This document shows positions 27,214 through 38,701 of a stretch of DNA of 64,000 bases, piece after piece. The notes beneath the pieces are model-generated. The model was not told the DNA's origin, searched no databases, and saw only the letters and a list, made by a program, of their open reading frames with translations. The stretch comes from Psychrobacter sp. NZS113 (GTDB lineage: Bacteria > Pseudomonadota > Gammaproteobacteria > Pseudomonadales > Moraxellaceae): the NCBI RefSeq assembly GCF_015864825.1, contig NZ_JADYWL010000004.1, positions 351,079-415,078 on the forward strand, in the 5' to 3' direction. A program made the position numbers and the translations under genes. Position 1 is the stretch's first letter, and the number at the start of each line of letters is the position of its first letter.

Positions 27214-30200
27214 TTACACCTCCTGTGTGGTGATCGGCGCTGCATTTACGTGCGCAGCATCGTTATTGTTCATCATATCGTTAGCCATACTGCCCATCAT
27301 AGTGACTGGTGCATCAACTTTACGTACCGACGCTGGCATCGACGGGTGAATGATACTCACCTGTCCAACTGGGTAACCGATACAACCTTCCGCTAAGTAA
27401 CCGACAATCTGTACTGGCAAGGTGATTTGTTGCTTATCAATCTCAATCGCCAAGTAATCACCAGCAGTAATATTCCAGTCCTTAGCATCATCCATACCGA
27501 TACGCCATGCGGCAACAGGCAGTTGCTCAGCGACGATCGGACTACGAGAAGCCATCATTGAACTGGCGTAGATATTGTAGATAGGCACTAGCTTCGCTTG
27601 GCCTTGCTGCATATCAGTCGTCGTCGCAGACATCGCTTCTGGCGCCACATATTGGCGTTTTTCTAAACGTGATAGCTGATCGAACAAACGCACACCCGGA
27701 TCACCATTTTTGAGATGGCCACCGACCTTGTCTTGGTATTTATTCCATGCTTGCGGTGAGTTCCAACCTGCCGCATTGGCAAAAGGAATCATCGAGCTTG
27801 GTGTTTCTTTACCGCTATAACCTTCCATTGAGAAGGTTAAACCAGTGTCTAAATCTTTTGGTTGCATCGGCTCATGTACTGATATCGGGGCACGCATAGC
27901 GGTACGACCTGAATAACGACGCGGTTGACGAGCAATTTTAAGACCCGTCATACGGTAAGCAGCATCAGGTGCAGCGCCTTTAATCCCAGCAAGCTTAGGA
28001 TGGGTTGCGATCAATGCATTGATAACATCATCTAGCTGCGTCCAATCGACATCACGACCTTCAATGCTGCTATGCACTGCATGTAACCAGCGCCAGCCTT
28101 CTTTGATACTACTCATCGGATGATAGTATTCGTTATCATAGACTTGGAAGAAACGCTGTGCACGGCCTTCAGCAGATATCAACGTGCCGTCTGCTTCTGC
28201 AAAACTAGCCGCTGGCAATACAATATCGACATCTTTATGCCAATCAAGCAGCTGATGATCCAGTGCAATGACAGTTTTATCAGATAATAACTGCGTCAAT
28301 TTATTAGCATCGATGGCATCAGTCAGCTGATTTTCAGCGACGATAACCACATCGAAATCAGTCGCTAACAACTCTTCTACTGATTGACCGCCAAGCATGC
28401 AAACACCCATGCTATTAGCATCGGTAACCGTTAAGTAGATACCTGCTTGTGCATGATAACGGTTGTTTACTTCTTTTAATTCGAGCGGTTCGGCAGGTGC
28501 GCGTTCTACATCATCTTGCGCTTCTGTATTCACGCCCGTTTCAGGTTTGTTTGGCTTAGCAGATAAGTCTTGATCTTCTTCAGGCTGATCATTAGCAGAC
28601 TGCGCTTGAGCTTCCACTTTGGCGTTATGCGCTTCAACTTGCTGCTGCTCAGTGGCTTTGATAGCCGAGCGTTTTTGCGTTAATGCTTGAGTAATCTGCG
28701 CCGCTGCTTCTATCAATGCGGTAGACGATAAGCTACTACCCGAGATAACCAGTGGCTTATCCGCTTGAATCAAGTCATAAGCGATTTGCTTCGCTAATGC
28801 TTGCATACCATCAGTCTCAGTACTGGCATCTTGCTCAGCCGCTTGTGGATCTGCTATCTCTGCTAAATCATCAGCGAAGTTAGCAATTTCGTCAGCGACT
28901 TTAAAGCCAAGTTTAGTGATGTCTTCAGGTGTCGCCACCACACTCACTTTACTGATATCTTCTAGCTTAGTCTGAGTCACATCAATGACATAGACTGGGC
29001 TTAGTGCATCTTGAGCAATACGCTTAACTGGTTCAGCAAGCCACGGCTGCGTTTGCAATGCCGCTGCCATTTTCAGGCCTTCATTTTTTGCAGCTTGACG
29101 TACTGACAGCGCAACACGTGATGAAGTTTGCGTGATGTCTTCACCTAATACGAGTACCGCATCATGGCTTTCAATGTCCGTCATACTTGGGTTATAAATG
29201 CCATCGGTACTTAATACTTCGATGCATTTATTAACCAGCGCTTGCTGCTGATGATTGAGACCCGTTGAGAATTTATCAAAGCCAACTAGGTTTTTTAGCG
29301 CAAAGTTGGTTTCTAGACTGGCGCGCGGTGAGCCAATACCGATGACTTTTTTATCTTTGATACGTTTGATGGTTTCATCGAGTGCGTAGTCAATATTGAT
29401 TTTGACATGCTTATCATTGATACGTTCAAGCGCTTGCGTTGGACGATCTTCACGATTGACATAGCCATAACCGAAGCGACCACGGTCACATAAGAAATAG
29501 CGGTTTACTTCGCCGTTATAGCGGTTTTCGATACGGCGTAATTCACCATAACGCTCTCCTGGTGAGATGTTACAACCTGCTGAGCAGCCATGACAGATGC
29601 TTGGCGCATACTGCATGTCCCATTTACGGTTATAACGTTCAGAATGCGTTTTATCAGTAAACACACCGGTTGGGCAGACTTCCGTTAAATTGCCTGAGAA
29701 TTCGCTTTCGAACTGACCATCTTTATCACGGCCAAAATACACACGGTTGTTTGAGCCATAAACGCCCAAATCTTCGCCGCCTGCGTAGTCTTTATAAAAA
29801 CGTACACAACGATAGCAAGCGATACAACGGTTCATCTCATGCGCGATGAATGGACCAAGCTCTTGGTTGTGATGGGTGCGTTTGGTAAAGCGATAGCGAC
29901 GACGGCTATGACCCGACATATAGGTCATATCTTGCAAATGGCAATGCCCACCCTCTTCACAGGTTGGACAATCATGTGGATGATTGGTCATAAGTAACTC
30001 AACCATCGACTTGCGGAATGCTTTGGCTTCATCGTCAGTGACCGAGATATACATGTCATCGCCAGGAGCGACCATACATGACATCACGAGACGACCGCGA
30101 CCTGCTTCCATATCTTCTTTGTTTTGAAATTGCTTGACCGCGCACTGACGGCACGAGCCTACTGAGCCAAGGGCTGGATGATAACAAAAATACGGCACAT

Positions 30201-30285
30201 CAATGCCGAGGGATAAACAAGCTTGTAGCAAGTTATCCGCGCTATCTACTTCGACAGTGGTTCCATCAATATGTATGACTGCCAT
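27214..30285 (-). CDS. nuoG: NADH-quinone oxidoreductase subunit G, with acidic insert
   Basis: This 1023-residue Fe-S subunit starts with a 2Fe-2S ferredoxin domain (C-x10-C-x2-C, then a later cysteine). The H-x3-C-x2-C-x5-C motif ([12 protein letters not shown]) and a two-4Fe-4S segment ([11 protein letters not shown], then the later CPTGV) follow. A molybdopterin-oxidoreductase-like domain with C-x2-C-x3-C (CHGCSAGC) comes next and then a long C-terminal part. E. coli NuoG has 908 residues. Much of the excess is a hydrophilic insert at about 540-625, rich in Gln, Glu, Asp, Ala and Pro. The subunit carries electrons from NuoF toward NuoI in the peripheral arm. Ten bases separate it from nuoF. 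Confidence 0.96.
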   Translation of the reverse strand: MAVIHIDGTTVEVDSADNLLQACLSLGIDVPYFCYHPALGSVGSCRQCAVKQFQNKEDMEAGRGRLVMSCMVAPGDDMYISVTDDEAKAFRKSMVELLMTNHPHDCPTCEEGGHCHLQDMTYMSGHSRRRYRFTKRTHHNQELGPFIAHEMNRCIACYRCVRFYKDYAGGEDLGVYGSNNRVYFGRDKDGQFESEFSGNLTEVCPTGVFTDKTHSERYNRKWDMQYAPSICHGCSAGCNISPGERYGELRRIENRYNGEVNRYFLCDRGRFGYGYVNREDRPTQALERINDKHVKINIDYALDETIKRIKDKKVIGIGSPRASLETNFALKNLVGFDKFSTGLNHQQQALVNKCIEVLSTDGIYNPSMTDIESHDAVLVLGEDITQTSSRVALSVRQAAKNEGLKMAAALQTQPWLAEPVKRIAQDALSPVYVIDVTQTKLEDISKVSVVATPEDITKLGFKVADEIANFADDLAEIADPQAAEQDASTETDGMQALAKQIAYDLIQADKPLVISGSSLSSTALIEAAAQITQALTQKRSAIKATEQQQVEAHNAKVEAQAQSANDQPEEDQDLSAKPNKPETGVNTEAQDDVERAPAEPLELKEVNNRYHAQAGIYLTVTDANSMGVCMLGGQSVEELLATDFDVVIVAENQLTDAIDANKLTQLLSDKTVIALDHQLLDWHKDVDIVLPAASFAEADGTLISAEGRAQRFFQVYDNEYYHPMSSIKEGWRWLHAVHSSIEGRDVDWTQLDDVINALIATHPKLAGIKGAAPDAAYRMTGLKIARQPRRYSGRTAMRAPISVHEPMQPKDLDTGLTFSMEGYSGKETPSSMIPFANAAGWNSPQAWNKYQDKVGGHLKNGDPGVRLFDQLSRLEKRQYVAPEAMSATTTDMQQGQAKLVPIYNIYASSMMASRSPIVAEQLPVAAWRIGMDDAKDWNITAGDYLAIEIDKQQITLPVQIVGYLAEGCIGYPVGQVSIIHPSMPASVRKVDAPVTMMGSMANDMMNNNDAAHVNAAPITTQEV
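27218..27224 (-). promoter_or_regulatory. Consensus ribosome binding site of nuoH
   Basis: AGGAGGT on the minus strand, five bases before the ATG at 27212 and overlapping the last codons of nuoG, decides the nuoH start. It is the best-matching ribosome binding site I noticed in the operon. Confidence 0.8.
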
Positions 30286-30295
30286 GCCGCTCTCC

Positions 30296-31720
30296 TTATT
30301 TCACTACTGGCTGTTGATTGGCTGCAGCATCAATGATATCTACACCAACCGCCTGAGTGATTTTTTGATCAAACTCTGGACGGAAATATTTAATCGCACT
30401 CATTAGTGGTTCCATCGCACCTGGGGCATGCGCACAGAATGTTTTACCAATCCATAAGTCACGCGTGAGGCCCTCTAATTTTTCCACATCGCCTACTTGC
30501 CCTTCACCATCATTGATAGCGGTAAGCAGTTTGACACCCCAAGGTAGACCATCACGGCATGGTGTACACCAACCGCATGATTCACGTTGAAAGAAAATTT
30601 CGAGATTGCGAACGAGTGGCACCATATCTTGCGCTTCATCCACCACCATAATCAGCCCAGTACCCATACGGCTACCTGCTTTTTGAATGGTATCAAAATC
30701 CACCACCACATCTAAATGCTCAGTGGTTAGAAAGTCAGTAGAAGCACCGCCCGGTAGCCAAGCTTTGAGGGTTTTGCCATCGATCATACCACCCGCTAAA
30801 TCTTCAATGATTTCGCGCGCCGTATAACCAAACGGTAACTCCCACAGACCTGGGTCATTGACCAAACCTGAACAACCAAACAGTTTGGTACCTGGTGTCT
30901 GGCTCTTGCCTTTGATATTAGATAACGACTGATACCATTCGACGCCATGGTTTAAGATGGCTGGCATATTGCATAAAGTCTCAACATTATTGACAACCGT
31001 TGGACGACCCCATGCACCAGAAATTTGCGGGAAAGGCGGTTTGGTACGTGGGTTAGCACGGCGACCTTCTAGACAATTAATCAGTGCCGTTTCTTCACCG
31101 CAGATATAACGTCCAGCGCCAGTATGCACATGCAGATTAAAGCTAAAATCTGAGCCTAAAATATTCTTGCCCATTAGATTGTTAGCCAAGCATTCTTCGA
31201 TAGCAGCGACCAAACGTTCAGCGGCCAAGATGTACTCACCGCGGATAAAGATATAACCGTCAGTTGCGCCAATCGCATGCGCGGTAATCAACATACCTTC
31301 AATTAACTGAAACGGTAGACGCTCCATCAGTAAACGATCTTTAAAGGTACCTGGCTCCATCTCATCAGCATTACAAATGAGATAACGCGGCAAACCATCT
31401 GGCGGTGACATAAATGTCCATTTCAAACCAGCATTAAAACCTGCACCGCCGCGACCTCTGACGTTGGCAGCTTTGATCATATTGCCGACTTCTTTAGGCG
31501 ATTGACTCAAAGCTTGCTTTAAACCAGTGAAACCTTTTAGAGATTCGTAGGTGGCCAAATCAAGCACTGCGTCATGATGTGCTAGACGCCATGTTAACGG
31601 TTTGGTTTCGCTAGTCGCTGTGGCTTTATCACCATAAATTGGAATGCGCTGCTCATTAAGCTGGCTTGGCGCTTTGCCTTGGCTACGTTGAGCAATTTGC
31701 TCTGAAAGTGTTAATCTCAT
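30296..31720 (-). CDS. nuoF: NADH-quinone oxidoreductase subunit F (NADH- and FMN-binding)
   Basis: This 474-residue subunit has the NADH-binding glycine stretch [13 protein letters not shown] and the FMN-associated segment [35 protein letters not shown] and the 4Fe-4S motif [12 protein letters not shown] with a later cysteine (FCAHAPGA) follow. It is the entry point of complex I, taking a hydride from NADH onto FMN and passing electrons to cluster N3. Its ATG overlaps the nuoE stop by four bases. Length is close to the usual 430-450 residues, with a short variable N-terminus and C-terminal tail. Confidence 0.97.
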   Translation of the reverse strand: MRLTLSEQIAQRSQGKAPSQLNEQRIPIYGDKATATSETKPLTWRLAHHDAVLDLATYESLKGFTGLKQALSQSPKEVGNMIKAANVRGRGGAGFNAGLKWTFMSPPDGLPRYLICNADEMEPGTFKDRLLMERLPFQLIEGMLITAHAIGATDGYIFIRGEYILAAERLVAAIEECLANNLMGKNILGSDFSFNLHVHTGAGRYICGEETALINCLEGRRANPRTKPPFPQISGAWGRPTVVNNVETLCNMPAILNHGVEWYQSLSNIKGKSQTPGTKLFGCSGLVNDPGLWELPFGYTAREIIEDLAGGMIDGKTLKAWLPGGASTDFLTTEHLDVVVDFDTIQKAGSRMGTGLIMVVDEAQDMVPLVRNLEIFFQRESCGWCTPCRDGLPWGVKLLTAINDGEGQVGDVEKLEGLTRDLWIGKTFCAHAPGAMEPLMSAIKYFRPEFDQKITQAVGVDIIDAAANQQPVVK

Positions 31721-32226
31721 GCGTATAGCTCCAATAATTGCGTTACCTCTTCAGGCTGGACAGGACCATACGTGTCTTCGTCAATCAACACAGCAGGACC
31801 CTTGTCACAGTTACCCAAGCAGCAAATTGGCAATAGCGTAAAGCGACCATCAGCCGTCGTCTGACCATACTCAATACCCAGCTGCGATCTGATTTCAGCT
31901 GATAACGCCTCATAACCTGTCAAAAAACAAGCCACTGAATCACAAATAAGGATGACATGGCGACCGACAGGCTGACGATAAATACGGTTAAAGAAAGTGG
32001 CGACCCCATCCATATCTGACATCGGAATATCTAAAATATTGGCAATGGCATTCACTTGTGCATCATCGACCCAGCCATTGCGCTTTTGCACGATTTTTAG
32101 CGCATCTAACGAGGCAGCACGCGCCTGTGGATAATGGTGCATAAACTCATGAATAGCCGCAATTTCCTCGCTAGTGAGGATGCTTGCCACATCTACTTTT
32201 GGCATTTTGTCGGAAACAATTTTCAT
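31717..32226 (-). CDS. nuoE: NADH-quinone oxidoreductase subunit E (2Fe-2S)
   Basis: This 169-residue thioredoxin-fold subunit has 2Fe-2S ligands in CDSVAC (C-x4-C) and CLGNC (C-x3-C), as in NuoE/24-kDa proteins. The cluster, N1a, lies near FMN and is thought to tune electron flow. The N-terminal helical part includes the conserved [16 protein letters not shown]. The stop overlaps the nuoF start (ATGA). A 174-base gap separates it from nuoCD, larger than other gaps in the operon; it contains a 7-base-pair hairpin without a T run. Confidence 0.96.
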   Translation of the reverse strand: MKIVSDKMPKVDVASILTSEEIAAIHEFMHHYPQARAASLDALKIVQKRNGWVDDAQVNAIANILDIPMSDMDGVATFFNRIYRQPVGRHVILICDSVACFLTGYEALSAEIRSQLGIEYGQTTADGRFTLLPICCLGNCDKGPAVLIDEDTYGPVQPEEVTQLLELYA

Positions 32227-32400
32227 AGTCTTCTATCTGTCCTCACTCATCACGCTTTATCAGCTAATAGCGACAGTTTTATGAGTGTCGCTACATGGCA
32301 AGATATCAGCATTTTGGTGTGCCATTTGGCAATGATATATTGATAAACGTAGTTCTTTAATAACGATAATTTTCTGATCAAAGCATGAACGATCAAAGTA

Positions 32401-34176
32401 TTAGCGATCACAATCGGCCATAACAATATCAATCGATGCCAAATACATAATGGCATCAGAGACGAGCGAACCATTAATCACCGATGGCATCTGCTGCAAA
32501 TGCGCAAACGTCGGCGTACGGATACGAGTACGATAGCTCATCGTCGCCTTATCTGAAGTGATGTAATAGCTGTTCAAACCTTTGGTCGCTTCTACAATCG
32601 TCGTACACTCGCCCGCTGGCATCACAGGACCCCAAGATACTGAGATAAAGTGGTTAATCAGCGTTTCGATATCATTTAGTGTACGGTCTTTCGGCGGTGG
32701 TACCGCTAGTGGATGGTCCGCTTTGTAAGGGCCTTGTGGCATATTGTCCATGCACTGGCGAATGATGCGTAACGACTGACGCATCTCTTCGACTTTGACC
32801 ATACAACGGTCATAAGCATCGCCGTTATAACCGACTGGCACTTCAAAGTCGTAATTCTCATAGCCCATGTATGGACGTGCTTTACGCAGGTCAAAGTCAA
32901 CACCTGTCGCGCGCAGACCTGCACCAGTGACGCCCCAAGCCAATGCTTGCTTGGCATTATATTGAGCAACACCTTGAGTACGGCCTTTGAGCACACTGTT
33001 TTGCAATGCCGCTTTGACATATTCGTCCAAGCGTTTTGGCATCCAATCTAGGAACTCACGCACCAGACGCTGCCAGCCACGTGGCAGGTCAGCAGCAGTA
33101 CCGCCGATACGGAACCAAGCGGGATGCATACGATAGCCAGTCACGGCTTCGATGACATCATAAGCTTTTTGGCGATCGGTAAACATATAGAATACAGGGG
33201 TCATACCGCCCGCATCCTGAATGAACGTACCGACGAACAGCAAGTTATTGGTAATACGGAAAAATTCACTCATCATCACGCGGATGGTTTCAGCGCGTGG
33301 TGGAATGGTGATTCCTGCCAGCTTTTCGACTGACATGATGTACGGCAGCTCATTCATCACACCGCCAAGATAATCGATACGGTCGGTATAAGGAATAAAT
33401 GAGTGCCATGTTTGACGCTCAGCCATTTTTTCTGCGCCGCGATGGTGATAGCCAATATCAGGGATACAATCGACGACTTCTTCACCATCAAGCTGTAGCA
33501 CCAAACGGAATGCACCGTGAGCAGAGGGATGGTTAGGACCGATGTTCAAGAACATAAAGTCTTCATCGCGACCTGAACGCTTCATGCCCCACTCTTCTGG
33601 GACAAAACGCAGGTTCTCTTGCTCGTATTGCTGCTTAGCGGTATTCAAGAAGTACGGGGTAAATTCCGTCGCACGCGCATGATACTCTTTACGCAGTGGA
33701 TGACCTTCCCAGTATTTAGGCAATAGGATACGGGTCAAATGCGGATGGCCCGTAAAGACAATACCGAACATGTCCCATACTTCACGCTCATACCAGTTGG
33801 CATTTGGCCAAATATTGGTGGCGCTCGGTACATTGACGTCGTCTTCGCTCAGCGCGACCTTGATACGTACGTCACTATTGCGCTCAAGCGACATTAGGTG
33901 ATAAAACACCGTAAAGTCACTGTCAGGTAAGCCTTGACGATGCTGGCGCAAACGCTCATCTATCGCTGACAAGTCAAATAGCATGACGTATGGCTGTGGC
34001 AATTTACGCAGGAATAAGAGAACATCGAGTAAATCCGCACGCGCAACCCAAACCGTTGGAATCTCATCAACAGTGTGCTGCACGACAAACTTACCGGCAT
34101 ACTTCTGCTCCAGCTCTTTGATAACGGCTGGGACAGGCTTAATCTTAGGATCTATGTTTTCGACTACCGTGACCAT
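32401..34176 (-). CDS. nuoCD: NADH-quinone oxidoreductase fused subunits C and D
   Basis: This 591-residue fusion has NuoC (30-kDa) as about residues 1-185, including [18 protein letters not shown] and LRKEYH. NuoD (49-kDa) runs from about 205 to the end, with [22 protein letters not shown] and the C-terminal DIVMADCDR. The His and Asp/Tyr region of NuoD around HPSAHG forms the quinone head-group site. The C-D fusion is usual in Enterobacteria and Moraxellaceae-like groups and is close to the E. coli fusion in length (596-600). It is followed by a 174-base gap before nuoE and preceded by a gap containing three 20-base tandem repeats. Confidence 0.97.
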   Translation of the reverse strand: MVTVVENIDPKIKPVPAVIKELEQKYAGKFVVQHTVDEIPTVWVARADLLDVLLFLRKLPQPYVMLFDLSAIDERLRQHRQGLPDSDFTVFYHLMSLERNSDVRIKVALSEDDVNVPSATNIWPNANWYEREVWDMFGIVFTGHPHLTRILLPKYWEGHPLRKEYHARATEFTPYFLNTAKQQYEQENLRFVPEEWGMKRSGRDEDFMFLNIGPNHPSAHGAFRLVLQLDGEEVVDCIPDIGYHHRGAEKMAERQTWHSFIPYTDRIDYLGGVMNELPYIMSVEKLAGITIPPRAETIRVMMSEFFRITNNLLFVGTFIQDAGGMTPVFYMFTDRQKAYDVIEAVTGYRMHPAWFRIGGTAADLPRGWQRLVREFLDWMPKRLDEYVKAALQNSVLKGRTQGVAQYNAKQALAWGVTGAGLRATGVDFDLRKARPYMGYENYDFEVPVGYNGDAYDRCMVKVEEMRQSLRIIRQCMDNMPQGPYKADHPLAVPPPKDRTLNDIETLINHFISVSWGPVMPAGECTTIVEATKGLNSYYITSDKATMSYRTRIRTPTFAHLQQMPSVINGSLVSDAIMYLASIDIVMADCDR

Positions 34177-34196
34177 GAATGATGTATTCCTTCATT

Positions 34197-34256
34197 AATC
34201 ATAACTGAACTATGTTAGTCATAACCAAGCTATGTCAATCATAACCGAACTATGAT
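34197..34256. repeat. Three tandem copies of a 20-base repeat inside the nuo operon
   Basis: Units start at 34197, 34217 and 34237. They share the core A-x-TCATAACxxAxCTATG and differ at a few positions. They lie in the 134-base gap between nuoB and nuoCD, close to the nuoCD ribosome binding site. They contain no spacers and so are not a CRISPR. They may be a simple slippage product, or affect mRNA processing or translation of nuoCD. Confidence 0.85.
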
Positions 34257-34310
34257 GAGCGCATAAAATATTGAGGTTGTTGCTATCGCTATAAATCTAA
34301 ACGCACGAAT

Positions 34311-34979
34311 CTAAATACTGTCTGGGCTACGCAAGTTTTTAACAGCGATACGATCTGCTTGCTTACGGTCACGCTCAGGCGTCATTTGTGGCTGATAGAT
34401 ACCTTGCTCATTGACATGGATGCCCAGCGGACGACGCTCTTTGGTGATAGATTCTTGCAATAACATCAAGCCTTGAATCAAAGCTTCTGGACGCGGTGGA
34501 CAACCCGGCACATAGACATCGACTGGAATGATTTTATCTACGCCTTGTACGACAGAGTAAATATCGTACATACCGCCAGAGTTGGCACAGGCACCCATAG
34601 AGATGACCCATTTTGGCTCAAGCATTTGCTCATAAAGACGTTGGATAACAGGCGCCATTTTGACAAAACAAGTACCAGCGACGATCATGACATCCGCCTG
34701 ACGAGGCGAGGCACGAATAACCTCAGCACCAAAACGTGACAAATCATGAACGGCTGTCAGGGTGGTGGCGTATTCTACATAGCAGCAAGAAGTACCAAAG
34801 TTAAATGGCCATAGTGAGTGCTTGCGCCCCCAGTTTGCTGTCGAATGAACGAGGTCTTCGAGACGACCCATAAAGACGTTTTTATTGACTTCGTCTTCGA
34901 TAGGGTCATTGACCGTTTGACTGGTCTGTGCAGGATAGGTGTCTGCATCAGGGTTGGCTTTTGTTAATGTGTATTTCAT
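34311..34979 (-). CDS. nuoB: NADH-quinone oxidoreductase subunit B (cluster N2)
   Basis: This 222-residue subunit binds the terminal 4Fe-4S cluster N2 through [12 protein letters not shown] (adjacent cysteines), [11 protein letters not shown] and [15 protein letters not shown]2 hands electrons to ubiquinone. The ATG at 34979 is preferred to a TTG at 34988, because AAAGG lies about nine bases before the ATG. The C-terminal tail after about residue 190 is charged. It lies 134 bases before nuoCD and 168 bases after nuoA, so the first genes of this operon are more widely spaced than the later ones. Confidence 0.97.
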   Translation of the reverse strand: MKYTLTKANPDADTYPAQTSQTVNDPIEDEVNKNVFMGRLEDLVHSTANWGRKHSLWPFNFGTSCCYVEYATTLTAVHDLSRFGAEVIRASPRQADVMIVAGTCFVKMAPVIQRLYEQMLEPKWVISMGACANSGGMYDIYSVVQGVDKIIPVDVYVPGCPPRPEALIQGLMLLQESITKERRPLGIHVNEQGIYQPQMTPERDRKQADRIAVKNLRSPDSI

Positions 34980-35147
34980 AACATACAACCTTTATATTAG
35001 ACGTCGCGTGGCAATCGTCTTGCCCTCGCTAGCGTCTTAACTTCTATTATTAACAAGTGATCATTCATCCAAACATACTTGCGTCGTCGTAATCTTACTA
35101 CTAGCCTTTCTTTATAGACTATCGAAAACTAAGACCAGCCAAGACAA

Positions 35148-35771
35148 TTAACGCTTACCGTTATCTTGTCGAGCAGACGTCGCAAAATCTACAGAAGTAA
35201 CGTTACCTGTAGTATTAATATGATCGATATTTTCTAAATGATGACGATTGACTTCAATATTGTTCGAGACGTTGATTTGTCCTGAGGACTGTGCAGGTAC
35301 TTTGCCTGTCGGATCGACCATCAGCTCGTGAGCACCATCGAATTTGGTGATATCTGCTAAATTAAAACCAGCAGGTGCGGCGTATAGACGTACTTTTTTG
35401 CGCAGCTTATCAGCAGGTGCCCAGTTCATCGCGCCCAGACTTAGCTCGTAGATCAAACCGATGATTAAGATGGTAATAAATATAGCAGCAGCGGCAAAAC
35501 CTAACCAGCCAGCCTCACGTACTGAGACAGCATAAGCGTACAAATACAGCGCTTCTAAATCGAAGATGACGAAGAAAATTGCCACCAAATAGAATTTGGC
35601 AGACAAACGAATACGGGCGTTGCCAGATCCGACAACACCCGCTTCAAATACTTCTTCTTTTTGTGAGCCCTGAGAGCGACCGCCAAGCAAACGCGGCACG
35701 ACCAGCATGAAGACAACTAGCCCAATGGCGGCTAAGATAAAAGCGATTGCTGACCAATTAAAAGCAGACAT
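35148..35771 (-). CDS. nuoA: NADH-quinone oxidoreductase subunit A, long C-terminal tail
   Basis: This 207-residue subunit has three membrane helices in its first 130 residues. The conserved loop after helix one, with the F-E-A-G-V-x-G segment (EVFEAGVVGSGNARIRLSAKFYLVAIFFVIFDLEALYLY), contains the acidic residues facing the quinone chamber. Typical length is 120-147; here about 60 extra C-terminal residues (PTGKVPAQSSGQINVSNN and on) are hydrophilic and His/Asn/Ser-rich. It is the first gene of the nuo operon, so its promoter must lie in the long region upstream. Confidence 0.95.
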   Translation of the reverse strand: MSAFNWSAIAFILAAIGLVVFMLVVPRLLGGRSQGSQKEEVFEAGVVGSGNARIRLSAKFYLVAIFFVIFDLEALYLYAYAVSVREAGWLGFAAAAIFITILIIGLIYELSLGAMNWAPADKLRKKVRLYAAPAGFNLADITKFDGAHELMVDPTGKVPAQSSGQINVSNNIEVNRHHLENIDHINTTGNVTSVDFATSARQDNGKR

Positions 35772-36552
35772 GATAATACGTGCTCCTCACCCAATCGAGT
35801 GTTTAGCACAGCGCAAGTACCGACCTATCAAGGTCGTCTAGCCACAGGCATCACACAAACGAAAACACAAAGCAACTGTCATTCAGTCGCTTTATTTAAG
35901 CAACTGTTATTAAGTCACATTTTAGGTATTTTGCTAGTAACAACCAATTATCAAGTGTATTGACGACGATGTCAGACGTAACCAACTGCAGGGATTCCGA
36001 TATCGCACGGAAACATGGCTGGTCGTCTAACGCATCTTCTAAAAACGTAAGATCAACTTATTAAATCAATATCATATTCGATAGTTTACTTAATTGATTT
36101 AATAGCTCATTACACGTAGTCAATAATGACGAGACAACTGGCATAAATTATGTACGTACTATACGCATATCAGTGTCCAAAAGCTAGTTTTTAACTGTAT
36201 TGAGCGGTCATTTTATATGTAATAAAACATGTTTTTTTTATCAAAAATTATGATAGGGGTTGTACCTTATATTAACATCAAATCCATCTTATAAATTATC
36301 ATAGGCGATAATTGTAAATATGGTCAAAAATTCAGCCTTTAAACCTCTGCCCTTCACCCAACTCATTCCCCAAAGTTCATGTTTTTGCTTTATAATAACC
36401 CACTTAATTTTATTGCCTTTATTGGGTGTTTTTTGATTAAAACATCATCATGACACTCATGCTAATAATGCTAATAATGCAATCAGCGTGTATCTAATGA
36501 TGCCGCCATCAGTGCCACTCTCTTTTTTTGCTTTTGTCTTACAGGTTACGTT
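35772..36552. other. Intergenic region between divergent nuoA and rep
   Basis: This gap of about 780 bases must hold the nuo operon promoter (minus strand) and the rep promoter (plus strand). It is AT-rich in its right half, with the runs TTTTTTT near 36233 and ATAATGCTAATAATGC near 36464. I found no promoter with two good boxes and no open reading frame I trust. It may also hold regulatory sites for complex I. Confidence 0.45.
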
Positions 36553-38586
36553 ATGAGTCAACTCAATCCCAAACAACAAGAAGCCATGCTCTACGTATCT
36601 GGTCCGTTACTTGTACTCGCAGGTGCAGGCTCCGGTAAGACGTCCGTAATTACCCGAAAGATTGCCTACCTGATCGAAGAGTGTGACATGCCAGCTGACC
36701 GCATCACAGCGGTGACTTTCACTAACAAAGCCGCACGCGAGATGAAAGCCCGTGTCAGTAAACTGCTACCAAGTGAAAAAATGCGTGGTCTGACCGTGTC
36801 AACCTTTCACCAGTTCGGTCTGCAGTTTTTGCGCTACGAGCTGATTCATACCCCGCTAAAGGGTAACTTCTCTATCATGGACAGCGACGACAGCAAGCGA
36901 CTGCTGATGGAACTGATGATGCGCGACAACCTAAGTGGTGCTGAAAGTCGTGAGCTAGTTGGTAAAGCAATCAAAATGATTTCCGATTGGAAAAACGATC
37001 TGATTGAGCCTGACAAGGCGATGGAAACGTTAGACGACCCAGAAGATATGATTTTTGCCACGTTGTATGCATTATACGAGCGCAATCTGCGTGCATATAA
37101 TGCCGTCGATTTTGATGACTTGATTGTTCTACCAACCAAGATACTGCGTGAAAATAGAGAGCTACGTGATAAGTGGCAAAACCGCATTCGTTACCTCTTG
37201 GTCGATGAGTATCAAGATACCAATACGGCCCAGTATGAAATGATCAAATACTTGGTTGGCCCGCAAGGTCGCTTTACCGTGGTGGGTGATGATGACCAAT
37301 CTATCTATGCGTGGCGCGGAGCAAAACCGGAAAACATGGCACTGCTAAAGGAAGATTTTCCAAAATTAAAGATCGTCATGCTGGAACAAAACTACCGCTC
37401 TACCACTCGTATTTTGACCTCAGCCAACGCAGTCATTATGAATAATGAGCATTTATTTGAAAAGAAACTATGGTCAGATAAAGGTCAAGGCGAAAAAATT
37501 CGTATTATCAACTGCCGTAATGATGACGATGAGTCCGAACGCGTGGCAAAAGAAATCGTCACTCATAAACTGCGCTTTGGTAATGAGTGGGAACAATATG
37601 CCGTTCTCTACCGCAGTAACTTTCAGGCGCGGATGTTAGAAGCGCAACTGCGTCAGCTACAAGTCCCTTATAAACTGTCTGGCGGCCAGTCATTCTTTGC
37701 GCGTAGTGAAATCAAAGACATCATGGGATATCTGCGTCTGATTTTGAACCCTGAAGATGACAGCGCATTTTTGCGTATTATCAATACGCCTAAGCGCGGT
37801 ATGGGACCAGCAACGCTTGAAAAGCTTGGTCTGTTTGCGCAAGAGCACAGCATATCGTTGTTGGCCTCTTGTACTCATGCTGGGTTGACCCATGTGCTAC
37901 CGTCTAAGTCTTATGGCACCATAAAAGAGTTTGGTGAGTTTATCGAGCACTATACTCGTGAGTTAGACCAACACCCGGACCCCGTGCCAATCGTACGTCA
38001 AATGATCGATGAAACAGGTTATATTGACTTTGTGCGCAGTGATGCCAAAACGCCACAACAAGAAAAGAACCGTATTGATAATATCGATATGCTCTACACC
38101 AGTATTCAATCGCTGATTAATCGCGCCGAAGAGGATGAAGATCGGACGATTGATACCATCATTCGTAAGCTGGTATTGCTTGATATGCTCGAGCAACAGC
38201 AAGAAGAAGAGAATACTAACAAGGTCAACTTAATGACTTTGCATGCGGCAAAAGGCTTGGAGTTTGATTTCGTTTATATCATGGGACTTGAGGAAGAGAT
38301 GCTACCGCACCGCAACTCTATCCTGAGCGAAACCGTAGAAGAAGAACGACGATTGATGTACGTAGGTATCACTCGCGCTCGTCGTGAGTTAACATTGACG
38401 CTAGCCACACAGCGCCGTGCAGGTGGTCAGATGCGCGTTACGTCAGAGTCGCGATTTTTAGATGAGTTACCAGAAGATCATATAGACTGGCCAGCCAAAG
38501 CGAAAAAGAAAAAAGCCACCAAAGACCCAGAAGCAGTTGCTGATGAGTATTTGGCAAATATTAGAGCGTTATTAGGCAATCGCTAG
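36553..38586 (+). CDS. rep: ATP-dependent DNA helicase Rep
   Basis: This 677-residue superfamily 1 helicase has Walker A AGAGSGKT at 23-30, TFTNKAAREMK, DEYQDTN (motif II), VVGDDDQSIYAWRGA (motif III), QNYRST (motif IV) and LMTLHAAKGLEFDFVY (motif V). VGITRARRELTL (motif VI) closes the set. Length and details such as the start LNPKQQEAM and the GDDDQSIYAWRGA form match Rep (E. coli 673) better than UvrD (720). Rep unwinds 3'-5' and helps replication forks pass bound proteins. No strong ribosome binding site is visible before the ATG. It precedes mgtE by about 115 bases on the same strand. Confidence 0.92.
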   Translation: MSQLNPKQQEAMLYVSGPLLVLAGAGSGKTSVITRKIAYLIEECDMPADRITAVTFTNKAAREMKARVSKLLPSEKMRGLTVSTFHQFGLQFLRYELIHTPLKGNFSIMDSDDSKRLLMELMMRDNLSGAESRELVGKAIKMISDWKNDLIEPDKAMETLDDPEDMIFATLYALYERNLRAYNAVDFDDLIVLPTKILRENRELRDKWQNRIRYLLVDEYQDTNTAQYEMIKYLVGPQGRFTVVGDDDQSIYAWRGAKPENMALLKEDFPKLKIVMLEQNYRSTTRILTSANAVIMNNEHLFEKKLWSDKGQGEKIRIINCRNDDDESERVAKEIVTHKLRFGNEWEQYAVLYRSNFQARMLEAQLRQLQVPYKLSGGQSFFARSEIKDIMGYLRLILNPEDDSAFLRIINTPKRGMGPATLEKLGLFAQEHSISLLASCTHAGLTHVLPSKSYGTIKEFGEFIEHYTRELDQHPDPVPIVRQMIDETGYIDFVRSDAKTPQQEKNRIDNIDMLYTSIQSLINRAEEDEDRTIDTIIRKLVLLDMLEQQQEEENTNKVNLMTLHAAKGLEFDFVYIMGLEEEMLPHRNSILSETVEEERRLMYVGITRARRELTLTLATQRRAGGQMRVTSESRFLDELPEDHIDWPAKAKKKKATKDPEAVADEYLANIRALLGNR

Positions 38587-38701
38587 TCTTAATGAAAATG
38601 CCTAAATAAGAATACTTGAAAACACACGCCTGAGACTGGGCGAAAAATGACTATTTTAGTCGTTATTGTTATTTATATTTTTTGAATACCTTGGAAATTT
38701 T

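Noticed and set aside
32269..32292. Terminator between nuoCD and nuoE
   Set aside because: The 7-base-pair hairpin has no T run, and the operon clearly continues.
34197..34256. CRISPR-like repeat array
   Set aside because: The three units are directly adjacent with no spacers and there are no cas genes.
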